NCBI RefSeq assembly: GCF_902806685.2
Contig: NC_048555.1
Coordinates: 3,968,001-4,032,000 of the forward strand
Direction: 5' to 3'
DNA length: 64,000 bases
Source of the DNA: Maniola hyperantus
Lineage: Eukaryota; Arthropoda; Insecta; Lepidoptera; Nymphalidae
The notes under the pieces are model-generated. The model had not been told where the DNA came from. It made no database searches and was given only the letters and a program-made list of their open reading frames with translations. Numbering within the stretch: the first letter of the stretch is position 1; the number at the start of each line of letters is the position of its first letter. Position numbers and translations under genes: made by a program. Positions 1 through 11,900 of the stretch are shown here, piece by piece.

Positions 1-21
1 GATGGAATCCACCACCACACT
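1..21 (+). CDS. Su(var)2-10: Possible end of an upstream PIAS exon
   Basis: A consensus 5' splice site (ACT|GTAAGTA) follows base 21. The next PIAS exon needs a phase-2 donor; in that phase these bases read (G)MESTTTL with no stop. Only 21 bases are visible, so membership in this gene rests on position and phase alone. Confidence 0.4.
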
Positions 22-139
22 GTAAGTATATTGTCTCGGGTGATGTGGCCAAGTGAGCCCTGCATGGTTTTTTCGAAGTTTTACTGTATTTAAATTTTAA
101 TCTACTAAGTAGCGAGACAAATATCTAAGTGATTCACCT

Positions 140-274
140 GTATTCTAAAACAGATTTTTATTTATTTTTATGCATAAAAGTTTTTGATTTATCGTGCAAA
201 ATATCGTGAAAAAATACGACTGTAGTACAGAACCCTCGGTGCGCGAGTCAGACTCGCACTTGGCCGGTTTTTAA
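140..274 (-). repeat. CCGGCCAAGTGCGAGT-family repeat, fragment
   Basis: The segment ends ..GGAACCCTCGGTGCGCGAGTC..ACTTGGCCGGTTTTT, the reverse complement of one terminus of this family. That end contains a hairpin, GCGAGTC/GACTCGC. Only about a third of the element is present. Other copies: 2294, 15090, 28142/28393, 36703, 42411, 53090 and 53745. Confidence 0.75.
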
Positions 275-1980
275 TCGTAAAATTTAATTTAATAATGAAT
301 ATGAATCAATAATAATTTGATTCAAAGTCTTACATTTTTATCACTTTTATTTTTTCTTATATGTACTAGCAATTTCATTAGTTATTATATTTTAACCGTA
401 AGTATTGTATATTATTATCCATAGAGATTTGTCTGTTTTGCTGTAATTTTTGAAAATCAAAACTTAGTTACCTTGTTGCCAAGAACTTGCAAAACAATTT
501 TTGTAGTTTGACAGTAAATAATTATTTATGGTGGTCCTCCTTCCCTGTAGACTGTAATTGTTAACTTTGCAAATTAATAAATAACATGTGAATGAAAATA
601 CCTGGAAAATTTCCTCGACAGGATGTCCAACTTATTTCTCTTACTCAACTCCTGTCATCCCAGTACTTCTCACCTAAATTCTTTAATATGACTTTTCTCC
701 TTAGCAAGCTCTTCAGCTGCAGTGGAATACTCGATCTGTATTATATCAATGGGACCGCCAGTATTGTCTCAAACTCTAAATCTACATTTTCGGACTTGTG
801 TGGTTTGCCTAGTAAAAAGCTGTAAGACATGTTTTAACCATTGTAGACTAAATGGGTAAATATTCGATTGCAGATGTTCTCTAATCTCTAGCTCCCCAGT
901 CCTGCCAAACTCCTCCTGCGGTAAGAGAAATAAGAAGGCGCGGCTCATTCTCGTGTCCAAGAAATTTTCCAGAGAATGTCATTAGGTCGAAAGCAACTTA
1001 TAGTGATTTCTGTCCGTTTTCGGACTCCTAAATTTCAGTTGACATGAGACATTGGGTTGTCAACAATGGTTAAAACACGATCTTCAGCGAGGGTAGGAAA
1101 CGCTGCCCAGAGCACCCCCGCCGAAAATGGAGACGCGCGTCTAAAAGCCTATGACATCAGGCAACGGTCGAAAAAGAGCACCATCTCTAGGCAAGTGTCT
1201 TGTCCTCAGTCCTCACGCGTTTGGCCTAGCTCTTCAGCATGCCCTTAAGTATAAGCTAACTTCTTTGATGACATTTTATCTTTGGTTAAAAAACGGAAAT
1301 TCAAAGCAATACAATAATTGGGGAATTTATCAAAAAATTCAATGACAAAACTTGAGATAAAATGTCAATAATATTATTAAGAAGCGTGCGCGACGACTGC
1401 ACTGCGAAATTTCCAAAGAATAATTTGTGGTAATCTGGATGTTGCTATGACGAAACTGAAAGAGCTGCGATCTACAGTCATCAGTTTATGTAAGGATGTT
1501 GATGCATGAGTGCTGGAGCTTGCGGTGTCGGTGTATTCATCATCATAGTCACAAAGTACGACTGTGATGGCCGTTACTGGATTAAGGCTACCGTCCATTG
1601 CTGCGCTATGTTGGTGTTCTGTGCGAATGTTGGTGGTATCATCCATTGCAGTACACGCAGCTTGTTAAATGGACTTTATAACTTGCACAGCAATGGAACG
1701 GCGCCTTTATGTGCATGTCATGTAATAGGTATTTCTTGTTTTTATAAAAAACACTCCGTTCGCGCCGGCATTTTCTATTCGGCGTCCTTTGTGTGGCGGT
1801 ATTCCGTATTTCTACCCTAAGACCGGCCCGGCCGCAAATTATCAGAAATTGGTCCGACCCGGCAAAACAGAGTCTGGACTCTGGAGGGTCTAGTAATAAA
1901 TGTATGGGCAGAGTGCATTTCGGTGCGCATCAGAATATTTCTGTCGGACAATTTCTAATAATATAGTCCGTGCAAAATGA
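275..1980. other. Intron/upstream sequence without recognised features
   Basis: It lies between the possible exon at 1-21 and the exon at 2803. On the minus strand, about 640-760 reads NTGGPIDIIQIEYSTAAEEL and beyond with interrupting stops, so an old coding remnant (transposon or gene) is possible but unidentified. Short ORFs at 1057-1248, 1377-1646 and 1506-1820 match nothing I know. Confidence 0.4.
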
Positions 1981-2112
1981 TTCCTCACGCGCCATTTTAA
2001 CTTTATTGGTCAACTGTCATATCAAAAGTATGGTTCACCTTAAATAAGGACTAAAATCGTACTTTTGACATGAAAATTTGACACAAATAGTTAAAATGGC
2101 GCGTGAGAAGTT
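1981..2112. mobile_element. MITE with TIR TTCCTCACGCGCCATTTTAA
   Basis: The left end CCTCACGCGCCATTTTAACT is mirrored at the right by ..AAAATGGCGCGTGAGAAG. The interior AAGGACTAAAATCGTACTTT is shared with the copy at 9192-9351. It has no coding capacity and sits in a PIAS intron. Confidence 0.75.
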
Positions 2113-2293
2113 TTTAACGCGTTATATGGGCTTTTATCTTATTGCAAGTTAGGCTTGTGCTTGACGATAATCATACTTGATAAAAAGCGATGGTGAGGTC
2201 TAGGGTAGAGCGCGCTTGCCTAGAATGCCTCTTGCCATGAAGATATTTAGGTTATAATATGTGGAAAGTGTAATGGGAATCCAATATCGCATA

Positions 2294-2734
2294 TTTTTAG
2301 GGTTCCGTACCTCAAAAGGAAAAACGGAACCCTTATAGGATCACTTTGTTGTCTGTCTGTATGTCTGTCTGTCTGTCAAGAAACCTACAGGGTATACTTC
2401 CCGTTGACCTAGAATCATGAAATTTGGCAGGTAGGTAAATCTTATAGCTGACAATAGGGGAAAAATCTGAAAACCGTGAATTTAGGGTTAGATCACACAA
2501 AAAAAATTAAATTGTGGTTATGAACTAATAATTAGTATTTTCAACTTTCGAAGTGAGATAACTATATCAAGTGGGGTATCGTATGAAAGGTCTTTATCTG
2601 TACATTCTGAAACAGATTTTTATTTATTTTTATGCATCACAGTTTTTGAATTATTGTGCAAAATGTCGAAAAAATACGACTGTAGTACGGAACCCTCATT
2701 GCGCGATCCTGACTCGCACTTGGCCGGTCTTTTG
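2294..2734 (-). repeat. CCGGCCAAGTGCGAGT-family repeat, near full length
   Basis: It runs from TTTAGGGTTCCGTACCTCAA to CGCACTTGGCCGGTCTTTT, nearly colinear with the copy at 36703-37142 in the opposite orientation. It includes a GTCT microsatellite near 2352-2378. It lies just upstream of the exon at 2803, which may constrain that acceptor region. Confidence 0.85.
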
Positions 2735-2802
2735 TAATTTGTTCCTTGTTAATTTTTCGTTCGTTTGTCATTCCTTAATGTTGTAACCTCTTTGGTCGCT
2801 AG

Positions 2803-2953
2803 GAACAGCCAGGCGCTGCCATCAGGCGGGTCCCAAGGGAATGACCCCCTGGCCCCTGCGATCCCGAACTCGCGCAACATGTACCAGCACCCCGCAGTCA
2901 GCGGGTACAATCCAAACCCTCAGGATTCAAGGTCACAGAACATGCCGGTTACG
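2803..2953 (+). CDS. Su(var)2-10: PIAS exon: linker between SAP and PINIT
   Basis: The acceptor is CGCTAG|G at 2801-2802 and the donor ACG|GTGAGA after 2953. It encodes a Ser/Asn/Pro-rich stretch including NMYQHPAVSGYNPNPQD, and ends in phase 0. This linker is poorly conserved in the family; it is assigned because its phase joins cleanly to the next exon. Confidence 0.8.
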
Positions 2954-5900
2954 GTGAGATATATTGTCACTTTGATCTATGCATGTGTGAGGCCTAGAAC
3001 GATTCAACTCAAAACTGCAAAGCTGCCTCGTGTGTTCTAGGGGGTACACTTTAATTATTTTCTCTGTGCATTGTAATTTTTATTTTATATGACGTGTATA
3101 ATTATTATCTGTTGGCAAACCAATAAAATAAAGTTAAAATTAAATTACAGAGATAGAAAACTTTCCGTCCATATTTCATTCATACTAAATAACGTATTTA
3201 CGCACATTTTCTGTTAACAAAGTCAAAGTCAAATGATTTATTCAAAATAGGTAATTAATAACTCTTTTTGATGGTCAGATGTTGGATTTCTAAGATATAG
3301 TGGTGATAATTATTACGCAAACTTAAAACTAAAGCTACGAGGGTTCCAAACGCGCCCAGGTCTGAGAAGAGTCTAACTTGCATATACACTATCCACGGAA
3401 TAAAGTTAGTATAGCCCTCTCTCTGTTAAGTAATCCTATACAAAAACAGAGATAGCGCCATAATAACTTAATTGCGCTGATAGGGTATAGAGCCTCGTGT
3501 GCGATCCCCGCCACTGTCGTTAGTTGCTTTTACAACGCCAACTGTACAAGGAGCAGTTAAAATGTGTGCACCGCGCAGGGTCGTCAGAACCCGATGTACG
3601 GCAGCGGCATGTACCACGGCTACAGCGGCGGCGGCGCCACGCTCGCGCCCATGCCGTCGCCCTCGCCCACCGCGCCGCTGCCGCCCTTCCCCGTGCACCC
3701 GGACGTCAAATTCAAAAAGTGAGTATACTCTGTACGGGAGCGGTGTGCAGGCTCGACCGTACCAAGGGGAGATCTTCCCGAGAGCGGTTGGTTGTGCTCG
3801 GTAGCGCCAGCTGGGCCGACGGTTGTATCTTGAAACTTCTATATATAGTCCAGATTACAGAAAAGTCCGTTAGTGCGAGTATTGTCGGCGGTACATTTGT
3901 TCGGGACTACCCCATGAAATGTTATCGATTGAACAGCGCCATCTAGTTGCATCTGTGACAACCGCCACACTTTACATAATATACTGTATTTTTACCCGAC
4001 TACGACGAAGTTCAAAGGAAGTTAATGTGCTTCACCTGTATATTCTATGTTCATTCGTAACAAACTCAACGGCTCAACCGATTTTGATAAATGATACGTC
4101 ATTAGATTTGTCTCGATGGCGTGAGTGTCACTGGTTACATAAAATTCGTAAAAAATAAAATGCTTTCTTTAATGTGTGGGCTAAAAAAGATGCAGTGCAA
4201 ACCACAGTCATGGGTTTCTTAAAAACTGTTCAAATTACTTTTTGTTTAACTGCTGTCTCTCTCGCGTCGTATTCCTCATTGTTGCAGGTTGTGACCCCTT
4301 TCTATTAATCACATAGTGGTAGGAGTTTTCTTGGGATAATAATATCACTTACAACTCGAGTCTTGACTAAGAGAACTAGGTTTTAACTCTTAGATTCCAC
4401 AGTTATTATCTGATGTTAGTGATAATTAATAACAGAGACCGGGCGACGGCTTAACGTGCTCTCCGAGGAATGGACAAAACGAAAAGACAAAATTCGAACC
4501 TCCAAAATCTGTCACCTCTCCAGTTACCAACTTGGATCAACACAACATTGCTTAACAATCGTAATCAAATGATTACGCGTTGTCACGATTAGGCCACGTG
4601 TCCCTGACGAAGTACTCTAACTGAGTTACTTTACTACGCTACTGTATCAAATTCCTTCTCTTCTTATTTTAACTTTTGTGTTATTCTATTAATTCAATAG
4701 GGCCGATTCTCTTGTACACAATCTCCAAACTATACAAAATTAACAGGTCTAAATCTAGTGCTATCCTTTTCCGCAAGCAACATCATGAAAGGGATAGCAA
4801 TAGATTTAGATGTGCCATTTTAGTTTAGTTTAGAGATTGTTTACAATGGAGCCACACTGTCTCTGACTGTAGTCTATGTTCAGGTTACCCTTCTACGATG
4901 TGCTTGCGGAGCTGATGAAGCCTTCGACGATGATGCCGATGCAGGCGGGGCGCATGCAGGAGGGCACCTTCATCTTCCACCTCACACCACAGCAGGCCAC
5001 CGAGATCGCGTCCGGCAAGGACATCGTCGGTGCCAGTAACAAGCTCGACTATGTTGTGCAGGTTAGTATATGCGACGAGCTGAAGTATCCACGATGGAGC
5101 CAACGAAAGGTGTATTTTAATGTAAATAAAATCCATACTAATATTATAAATGCGAAAGTGTGTTTGTCTGTCTGTCTGCTAGCTTTTCACGGTCCAACCG
5201 TTCAATCGATTTTGATGAAATTTGGTACAGAGTTAACTTATGCTCAAAAAGTCTCTAGAAATTTGCCAAGCACAAAACTGCCCCAGGGAAATATGGAGAG
5301 CAAACTAGATGAAATTCTCAAATACAATATAAATAGATTGCAAAAACTTGAAAGTGGCGCTAATAAGGCTACCAATAAGCCGAAAAAATGAATAATAAGC
5401 TTAAAATATTTGCATGGAACTCAAACGGACTACTACAACATCAACAAGAGCTACAAGTAGTCCTTGATACACTAAAGATTGATATTTGTCTAATATCTGA
5501 GACACATTTTACTAAGCAATCGTTTATTAAATTTAACAGTTATAAAGTGTACCATGCCATACACCCAAATAATACAGCGAGAGGCGGCAGTGCCATCTTA
5601 ATTAAAGAAAATTTGTACCATTATCAAGAATTCCAATATGAGGAACAGGAAATTCAGGCAGTAGCTGTGAAGGTCAAAACTACAAAATACGAATTTTCGG
5701 TAGTAGCTATATATAGTCCCCCAAGGCATTCAATTTCAAAAGAATATTATGTGAACTTCCTCGAGAAAATTGGACATAGATTTATTATTGGAGGTGACTT
5801 TAACGCGAAAAATACCTTTTGGGGCTCCAGATTGACTACTACAAAAGGTAGAGAACTCTTAAGTGCCATTAAAGATTTAAAATGCGATGTAATAAGTACA

Positions 5901-8900
5901 GGTAAGCCTACCTACTGGCCTACAGATACGATGAAAATACCAGACCTAATTGACTTTTTTATTTATAAAAACATATCAACAAAATATCTAGACATTGATG
6001 AAATGTTCGACATGAATTCAGATCATTCTCCTATTCTCTTAACGCTAAGTGACACAATCATATATAAAGAAACCTATCCTGGTCTTGTAAACAAAAATAC
6101 AGACTGGGACAGCTTCAAAATGGATTTGACTAACAATGGGGCTGATTCTCTTGTACACAATCTCTAAAGTAACCTAAATTAACAGGCCTAAATCTAGTGC
6201 TATCCTTTTCCACAAGCAACATTATGACAGGGATAGCAATAGATTTAGATGTGTCATTTTAGTTTAGTTTAAAGATTGTGTACAAGAGAATCGGCCCCAA
6301 TATTAACTTAAATGTGCCGCTTAAAAACTCGGAACAACTGAACGAAGAAGTAAGAAAATTTGTATTAGATATTCAGCTGGCTGCTTGGAATAATACACCA
6401 AAGCTTAGGAAAAAGCCCCAAGGAGTGGTTGCTTATCCCAAAAATATCCTTGAACTCATCATTGAAAAGAGAAGGCAAAGAAAAAAGTGGCATCATTCGA
6501 GATCTCCACTTGATAAAAGGTTGCTGAATTACTTGACTAAGGCACTAAAGAAACAAATCAAAAACTTTAATGATTCGTCAACCTACAGTTATCTCCAAAG
6601 CCTCACGAGTGAAAGGAGTACCGACTATTCACTTTGGAAAGCAACTAGGAATTTAAAAAGACCATGTATGCATATTCCTCCAATTAAAGAAGAAAATGGA
6701 ATGTGGGCAAGAAATAGTGAGCAAAAAGCTAAAAGATTTGCAGAACATCTCGAAAAAATATTTCAACCAAACGAAGGAGAGCACATTGATTTTTCTACGA
6801 TGGAAACAAATCAAGAAAACTCTCCCATTAAACTAGTAACGCCAAAGGAAATACTCAGTATGATTAATAAACTGAACTTAAAAAAAACTCCAGGATATGA
6901 TCTTATTACTACAGAAATCCTGCGAAACCTTCCAAAAAAAGGAATCGTAAAATTAACGACGCTGATTAATGCAGCATTTAGAATTAAGCACGTCCCTGAT
7001 TTGTGGAAAGTTGCAGAAGTAATTATGATTGCCAAACCAGGCAAACCACCAAATGAGGTTACATCATACAGACCAATTTCTCTGCTACCAATTATCTCAA
7101 AACTTTTTGAGAAGCTACTGCTCAGCAGATTGAAACCTATATTAGATGAGAAAAATCTGATTCCTGACCATCAGTTTGGATTCAGGGAAAAGCACTCGAC
7201 AATCGATCAAGTACACAGAATAACAAATATAATTGAAAGAACACTAGAAGAAAAGAAAGTCTGTTCAACCGTATTTCTTGATGTAGCACAAGCCTTTGAT
7301 AAAGTCTGGCATGAAGGTCTTGTTCAGAAACTTAAAGTATTACTTCCTCAACCATTTGCAAACATATTAGAATCATATATATCTGATAGAGTATTTCGAG
7401 TGAGGCAAGAGGAAGCTTACTCCAAACTCAAGGTGATCAAAGCTGGAGTACCTCAAGGAAGCGTTCTGGGACCTGTCCTTTATCTCCTGTACACGTGTGA
7501 TCTTCCACAACCCGATCACAATACTATCGCTACTTTTGCCGATGATACTGCTATCATAGCTGTGGGTAATACTCACCAGGAGGCATCGGGAAAAGTTCAA
7601 ATAGCTCTAAATGAACTACATAAATGGACGAAAAAATGGAGAATAAGACTTAACGATTCCAAGTCTGCCCATATTGATTTTACTAATAAAATACCAAAAT
7701 ATTATCCCATTTATATTGACCAACAAAAGATACCCTATGCTAACACGGCAAAATATCTTGGAATGACTCTTGACAGTAAGCTACGCTGGAAAGCACATGT
7801 CAAGAAGAAAAAAGAAGAGCTAGAGTTACGGTACAAAAAATTGTACTGGCTCATAGGCAGAAACTCATCACTGTCAACTAAAAATAAGATACTATTATAC
7901 AAACAAGTCCTAATGCCAGTGTGGACTTATGGTATCCAGTTGTGGGGCTGTACCAGAAAGACCAATTTACTAATAATTCAGCGATTCCAAAATAAAGTGC
8001 TTAGGGGTATCGTCAATGCACCCTGGTACGTCAGGAATGTAGACATTCATCGCGATCTCCAAATGGGCTTCGTGGACACAGCTATTAGCAAACACGCTAA
8101 ATCCCACGAACGTAGGCTCCATGAACATGTTAACGTCGAGGCTATCCAGCTCCTCGACAACACAGACCTAATACGTAGACTTAAGAGGACTAAGCCTTTT
8201 GAGCTAGTGTAGTTATAGTGAAAGTGTAGTGCTAGTGCAAATCAAAGATCACACGAACAAAGTGAAAGCATAGTGCTAGTGCAATTTAAAGAACACAAGA
8301 ACAAAGTGTCTTCCAATAAGGTATCTTAACTATAAACTAAGCTAAGTCAATGGACAGATTCTTAGGTACAAGTACGTTTATAAGTTTAGGTTAATATAAT
8401 ATTGCTTATTAGCCTCTTTCATAGGCTAGATTGTAATGGTAGTAAAGTACTGGTGACAGTGCTTTACGACAAAAAAAAAAAAAAAAAAAAAAAAAAGTTA
8501 ACTTACATCCCGGGGAAGGACATAGGCTACTTTTTATCCCGGAAAATTAAAGAGTTTCCACGGGATTTTTAAAAACCTAAATCCACGCGGATGAAGTCGC
8601 GGGCATCATCTAGTTGTAAATAAATTTAAGTCGATATTTTGACCCAATTGCACGTGTCGTGGTCACGACGGGACTGCAGTGTTGCAGTTAGAGCTGTCAT
8701 GGGCAGTAGCACTGCTCATGCTCAGCTCGAAATTCATCGCATTCAAGTCGCAACACTGCAGTTCCGTCGTGTCCACGACCCGCACCATGCATTAGGTTGA
8801 AATATCAAAAAATAAAACCATCAAATTGATTATTGATGTACCACGAAATAAGCTTAAAATCAATAATTAAGCACAATGAAAGATGGTGAAATGTTCTCAT

Positions 8901-11900
8901 TAGTTTCATAGTTTTATCACTCAAGATAATAATATAATAGAGGTAAAATAAACTTCAGTTGCGTGTTCCAAAAAGCATTAACACGATAATCGCTCAATTA
9001 ATTAAGCCAGGACCTACCTACCAGCACAAAAGTTGTGTGTACAAAAAATAATGTATCATCTTTGTTACAGGCTCAGTTACGATTTTGTCTGCTGGAAACC
9101 TCGTGCGAACAAGAAGACTACTTCCCACCTAGCGTTAATGTTAAAGTTAATAATAAGATGTGCCCATTACCAGTAAGTATCTATTATGCAGACTCCTCAC
9201 GCGCCATTTTAACTCTGTGGGTCAACTGTCACGTCAAAAGTAGTACCTACTTTTGACGTGACATAAAACGGTTCACTTTTAAAATAAGGACTAAAATCGT
9301 ACTTTTGACATGAAATTTGACACAAAAAGTTGAAAAGGCGCGTGAGGAGTTAAATTTTACTCGATATTCGAGTAAATTCGAGTATTCTTAGCTCTTAAAC
9401 TTCCGACCCTCTTAATATAGTAAGCAGATGCCTCCAATTTGATTTAGTTTAATGCCAGGTCATGCCAAAAATGCCAATCAAAAATGATTTAGCTTTGTTA
9501 TTTCCAAATTAATTTTTTTTATGTTGATAGCGTCAGAAGATCTAAATCACATAAAACTTTGTTTTCAGAATCCAATACCAACAAACAAACCAACCCCAGA
9601 GCCAAAACGACCTCCTCGGCCCGTGAACATTTCATCTTTAGTAAAATTATCACCAACAGTAGCAAACACAATACACGTAACCTGGGCAGCAGATTTTACG
9701 AGAGCATATGTTCTTAGTGTGTTTATGGTCAAAAAGCTTACTTCTGCAGAACTGTTGGTCAGATTAAAGGCTAAGGGAACCAAAAATCCAGATTATACTA
9801 GATCACTGAGTAAGTACTAAATTAAATCCTAATAATGTAACAAAAACTATCTATATAATTTATTCTGTCAAATATTAGCTTGCAACTGTGTTTACTAAAT
9901 TCATTGATATTGTTGCACAGAGGTAATTTTAATAGTGTTGTGGCGTTCACCAAATTACAGACAGATTACGCTACTGGATCCTCATTCTACAGCTTTTAAT
10001 TATTACAACGACAAATTAACTTATAACCCAAATTAGGTGTCGCCACAGGATCTTCAATGCCTCGCCATGAATCGCGCTAACGAAGTTTTCATACAAGTTC
10101 CAAGATACAAAATGGGCATAACAACATTCCAAAGGAAAATCCTTCCCATCATCTGCTCCCATGCAACATTAAAATAATTTTAGATTTGATAATTTCTTTA
10201 TTGTTTTAGTATCAGGTTCAATACTTATCTCATCATTTTGTTTACAGTTAAAGAAAAATTATCTGAAGACTACGACAGTGAAATCGCCACAACATCATTG
10301 CGAGTGTCCCTCATGTGCCCACTGGGCAAAATGCGCATGTCGTGTCCGTGTCGGCCTGCCGCGTGTCCGCACCTGCAGTGCTTCGACGCGTCGCTGTTCC
10401 TGCAGATGAACGAGCGCAAACCCACCTGGCTGTGTCCCGTCTGCGACCGACCGGCGCCCTACGACTCGCTAGTGGTGGACGGGTGAGTGTCGTATATCCG
10501 CTATACTCGCACGTGTCCCCTGGGCACAACGTGCATGTCGTGTCCGTGTCAGCTGGCCGTTATCAGATACCAGAAAAATGAATAGTATTTCCAAAGATGG
10601 CCAGTTTTACCGAGTGCTAAAATAAATATTTATCAGGTATTTCCAAGAAGTGCTGACGTCGCAGCGGCTGGCGAGCGAGTGCAACGAGATCCAGTTGCAC
10701 GCGGACGGCAACTGGTCTGCGCACGCGCCGCCCCCCCGCGCGCCGCAACCGCAGCCAGCGGCCGAGCCCGTCACACTCATATCCGACGACCTGGGTACGT
10801 GTTGTGTACGTTGACACAAGTGCTGACGTCGCCGCGACTGGCGAGCGAGTGCAACGAGATCCAGCTGCACCCGGACGGCAACTGGTCTGATATCCCATGA
10901 CTTGAGCACTTCTTGTCATAAATAAGCTGTGAATACATCTTGTTATCATTTTCTACAATATAGTGAACACTTGTCATTTTCAATGACTTGTGAACACTTG
11001 TTGTCATACTTATTACTTAACAACTTGTGAATTTATCATGTTCAATCTTCTATACTAATCTATACTAATATTATGAAGAGGTAATGTCGTTTGTTTGTAG
11101 GGGGTAATCTCTGGAACTACTGAACCGATTTTGAAAATTCTTTCACCAATAGAAAGCTACATTATTCCTTAGTGACATAGGCTATATTATATAAACGCGG
11201 GCGAAGCCGCGGGAGTCAGCTAGTGACTTATGAAGACTTCTAAATGCTTTTTATCAGAGTTATGAAACAGGTACGAACATTTGTTGTCATATCCAATATT
11301 TTCTGAACAGCTTATCTTATTGTGCCTTTAAGGCAACTTTTGAACAATTGACATCATTTCCATCGACTTGGGTAACATTTGTTAACAGTCTTCCAACTCT
11401 TCAATATCAACAATCATTTCAAGTTTAATATTTAAATTAAACCTATTTCTCAAACAGAAGTGATACCAGTAGATGGGAGCAATGCAAAACGCGCGGCAGT
11501 GGGTGACGCCAGAACACCCAAAGCGATCGAGACACTGGTCGACCTCACATCGGACTCGGAGGATGAACTGCCTCTCAAGAGGAAGGTCACTCAGCCCAAG
11601 AGCACCCCGCCAGCTGTGGAGATACCCACCAAGACTGAGGACAACTACAACTCAAGCAATGGTAAGTTTACGCAAGTGCCAACATCAACTGTGTACGCAA
11701 CGCACACCCCTTTTTTCCTGCAAAAACTCTCTAATTATATAGTTCAGGGACCTTGAATACTATAGTTTCTTATACTTAAAAAAGTTCATTATTATACTAG
11801 CTAATGTCCGCGACTTCGTCCACATAGACTACACGAATTTCAAACCCCTATTTTATCCCCTTAGGGGTTGAATTTTCAAAAATCCTTTCTTAGCGGATGT

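Larger units (their letters stand above)
5241..8495 (+). mobile_element. Jockey-clade non-LTR retrotransposon (LINE), 5'-truncated
   Basis: The insertion is flanked by a 10-bp target duplication AGTTAACTTA (5231-5240 and 8496-8505) and ends in about 26 A residues (8471-8496). It contains the last ~50 codons of ORF1, an apurinic-type endonuclease and a reverse transcriptase. ORF2 is open except for a MITE inserted at 6138-6298. Open frames, an intact tail and identical target duplications indicate a young insertion. It is 5' truncated, so it lacks its promoter, and it is sense-oriented within a PIAS intron. Confidence 0.95.
5133..8613 (+). mobile_element. Helitron-like non-autonomous repeat, split by a LINE
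   Basis: The left part (5133-5240) starts CCATACTAATATTATAAATG and the right part (8496-8613) ends GAAGTCGCGGGCATCATCTAG, before T. Together they equal uninterrupted copies such as 43050-43281. A CTAG 3' end preceded by a CG-rich hairpin, with no terminal inverted repeat or clear target duplication, fits Helitron-derived families such as lepidopteran Lep1; that family name is an inference. Confidence 0.75.

Noticed and set aside
1057..1820. Short ORFs in the first PIAS intron as a separate gene
   Set aside because: They are in conflicting frames and strands, have no recognisable domain, and are not joined by consistent splice sites.
3524..3946. 140-residue Arg-rich ORF over the Gly/Pro exon
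   Set aside because: It is a shifted frame of the PIAS exon 3579-3718. The real frame joins in phase with both neighbours.
4876..5391. 171-residue ORF starting in the PINIT exon
   Set aside because: It is the exon read through its donor at 5062 into a Helitron-like repeat and the LINE ORF1 tail. Phase and the downstream exon at 9071 show that splicing removes this part.
10607..11007. Minus-strand ORFs opposite the SP-RING extension exon and its copy
   Set aside because: They are antisense shadows of GC-rich exon sequence and the duplicated block, with no domain.
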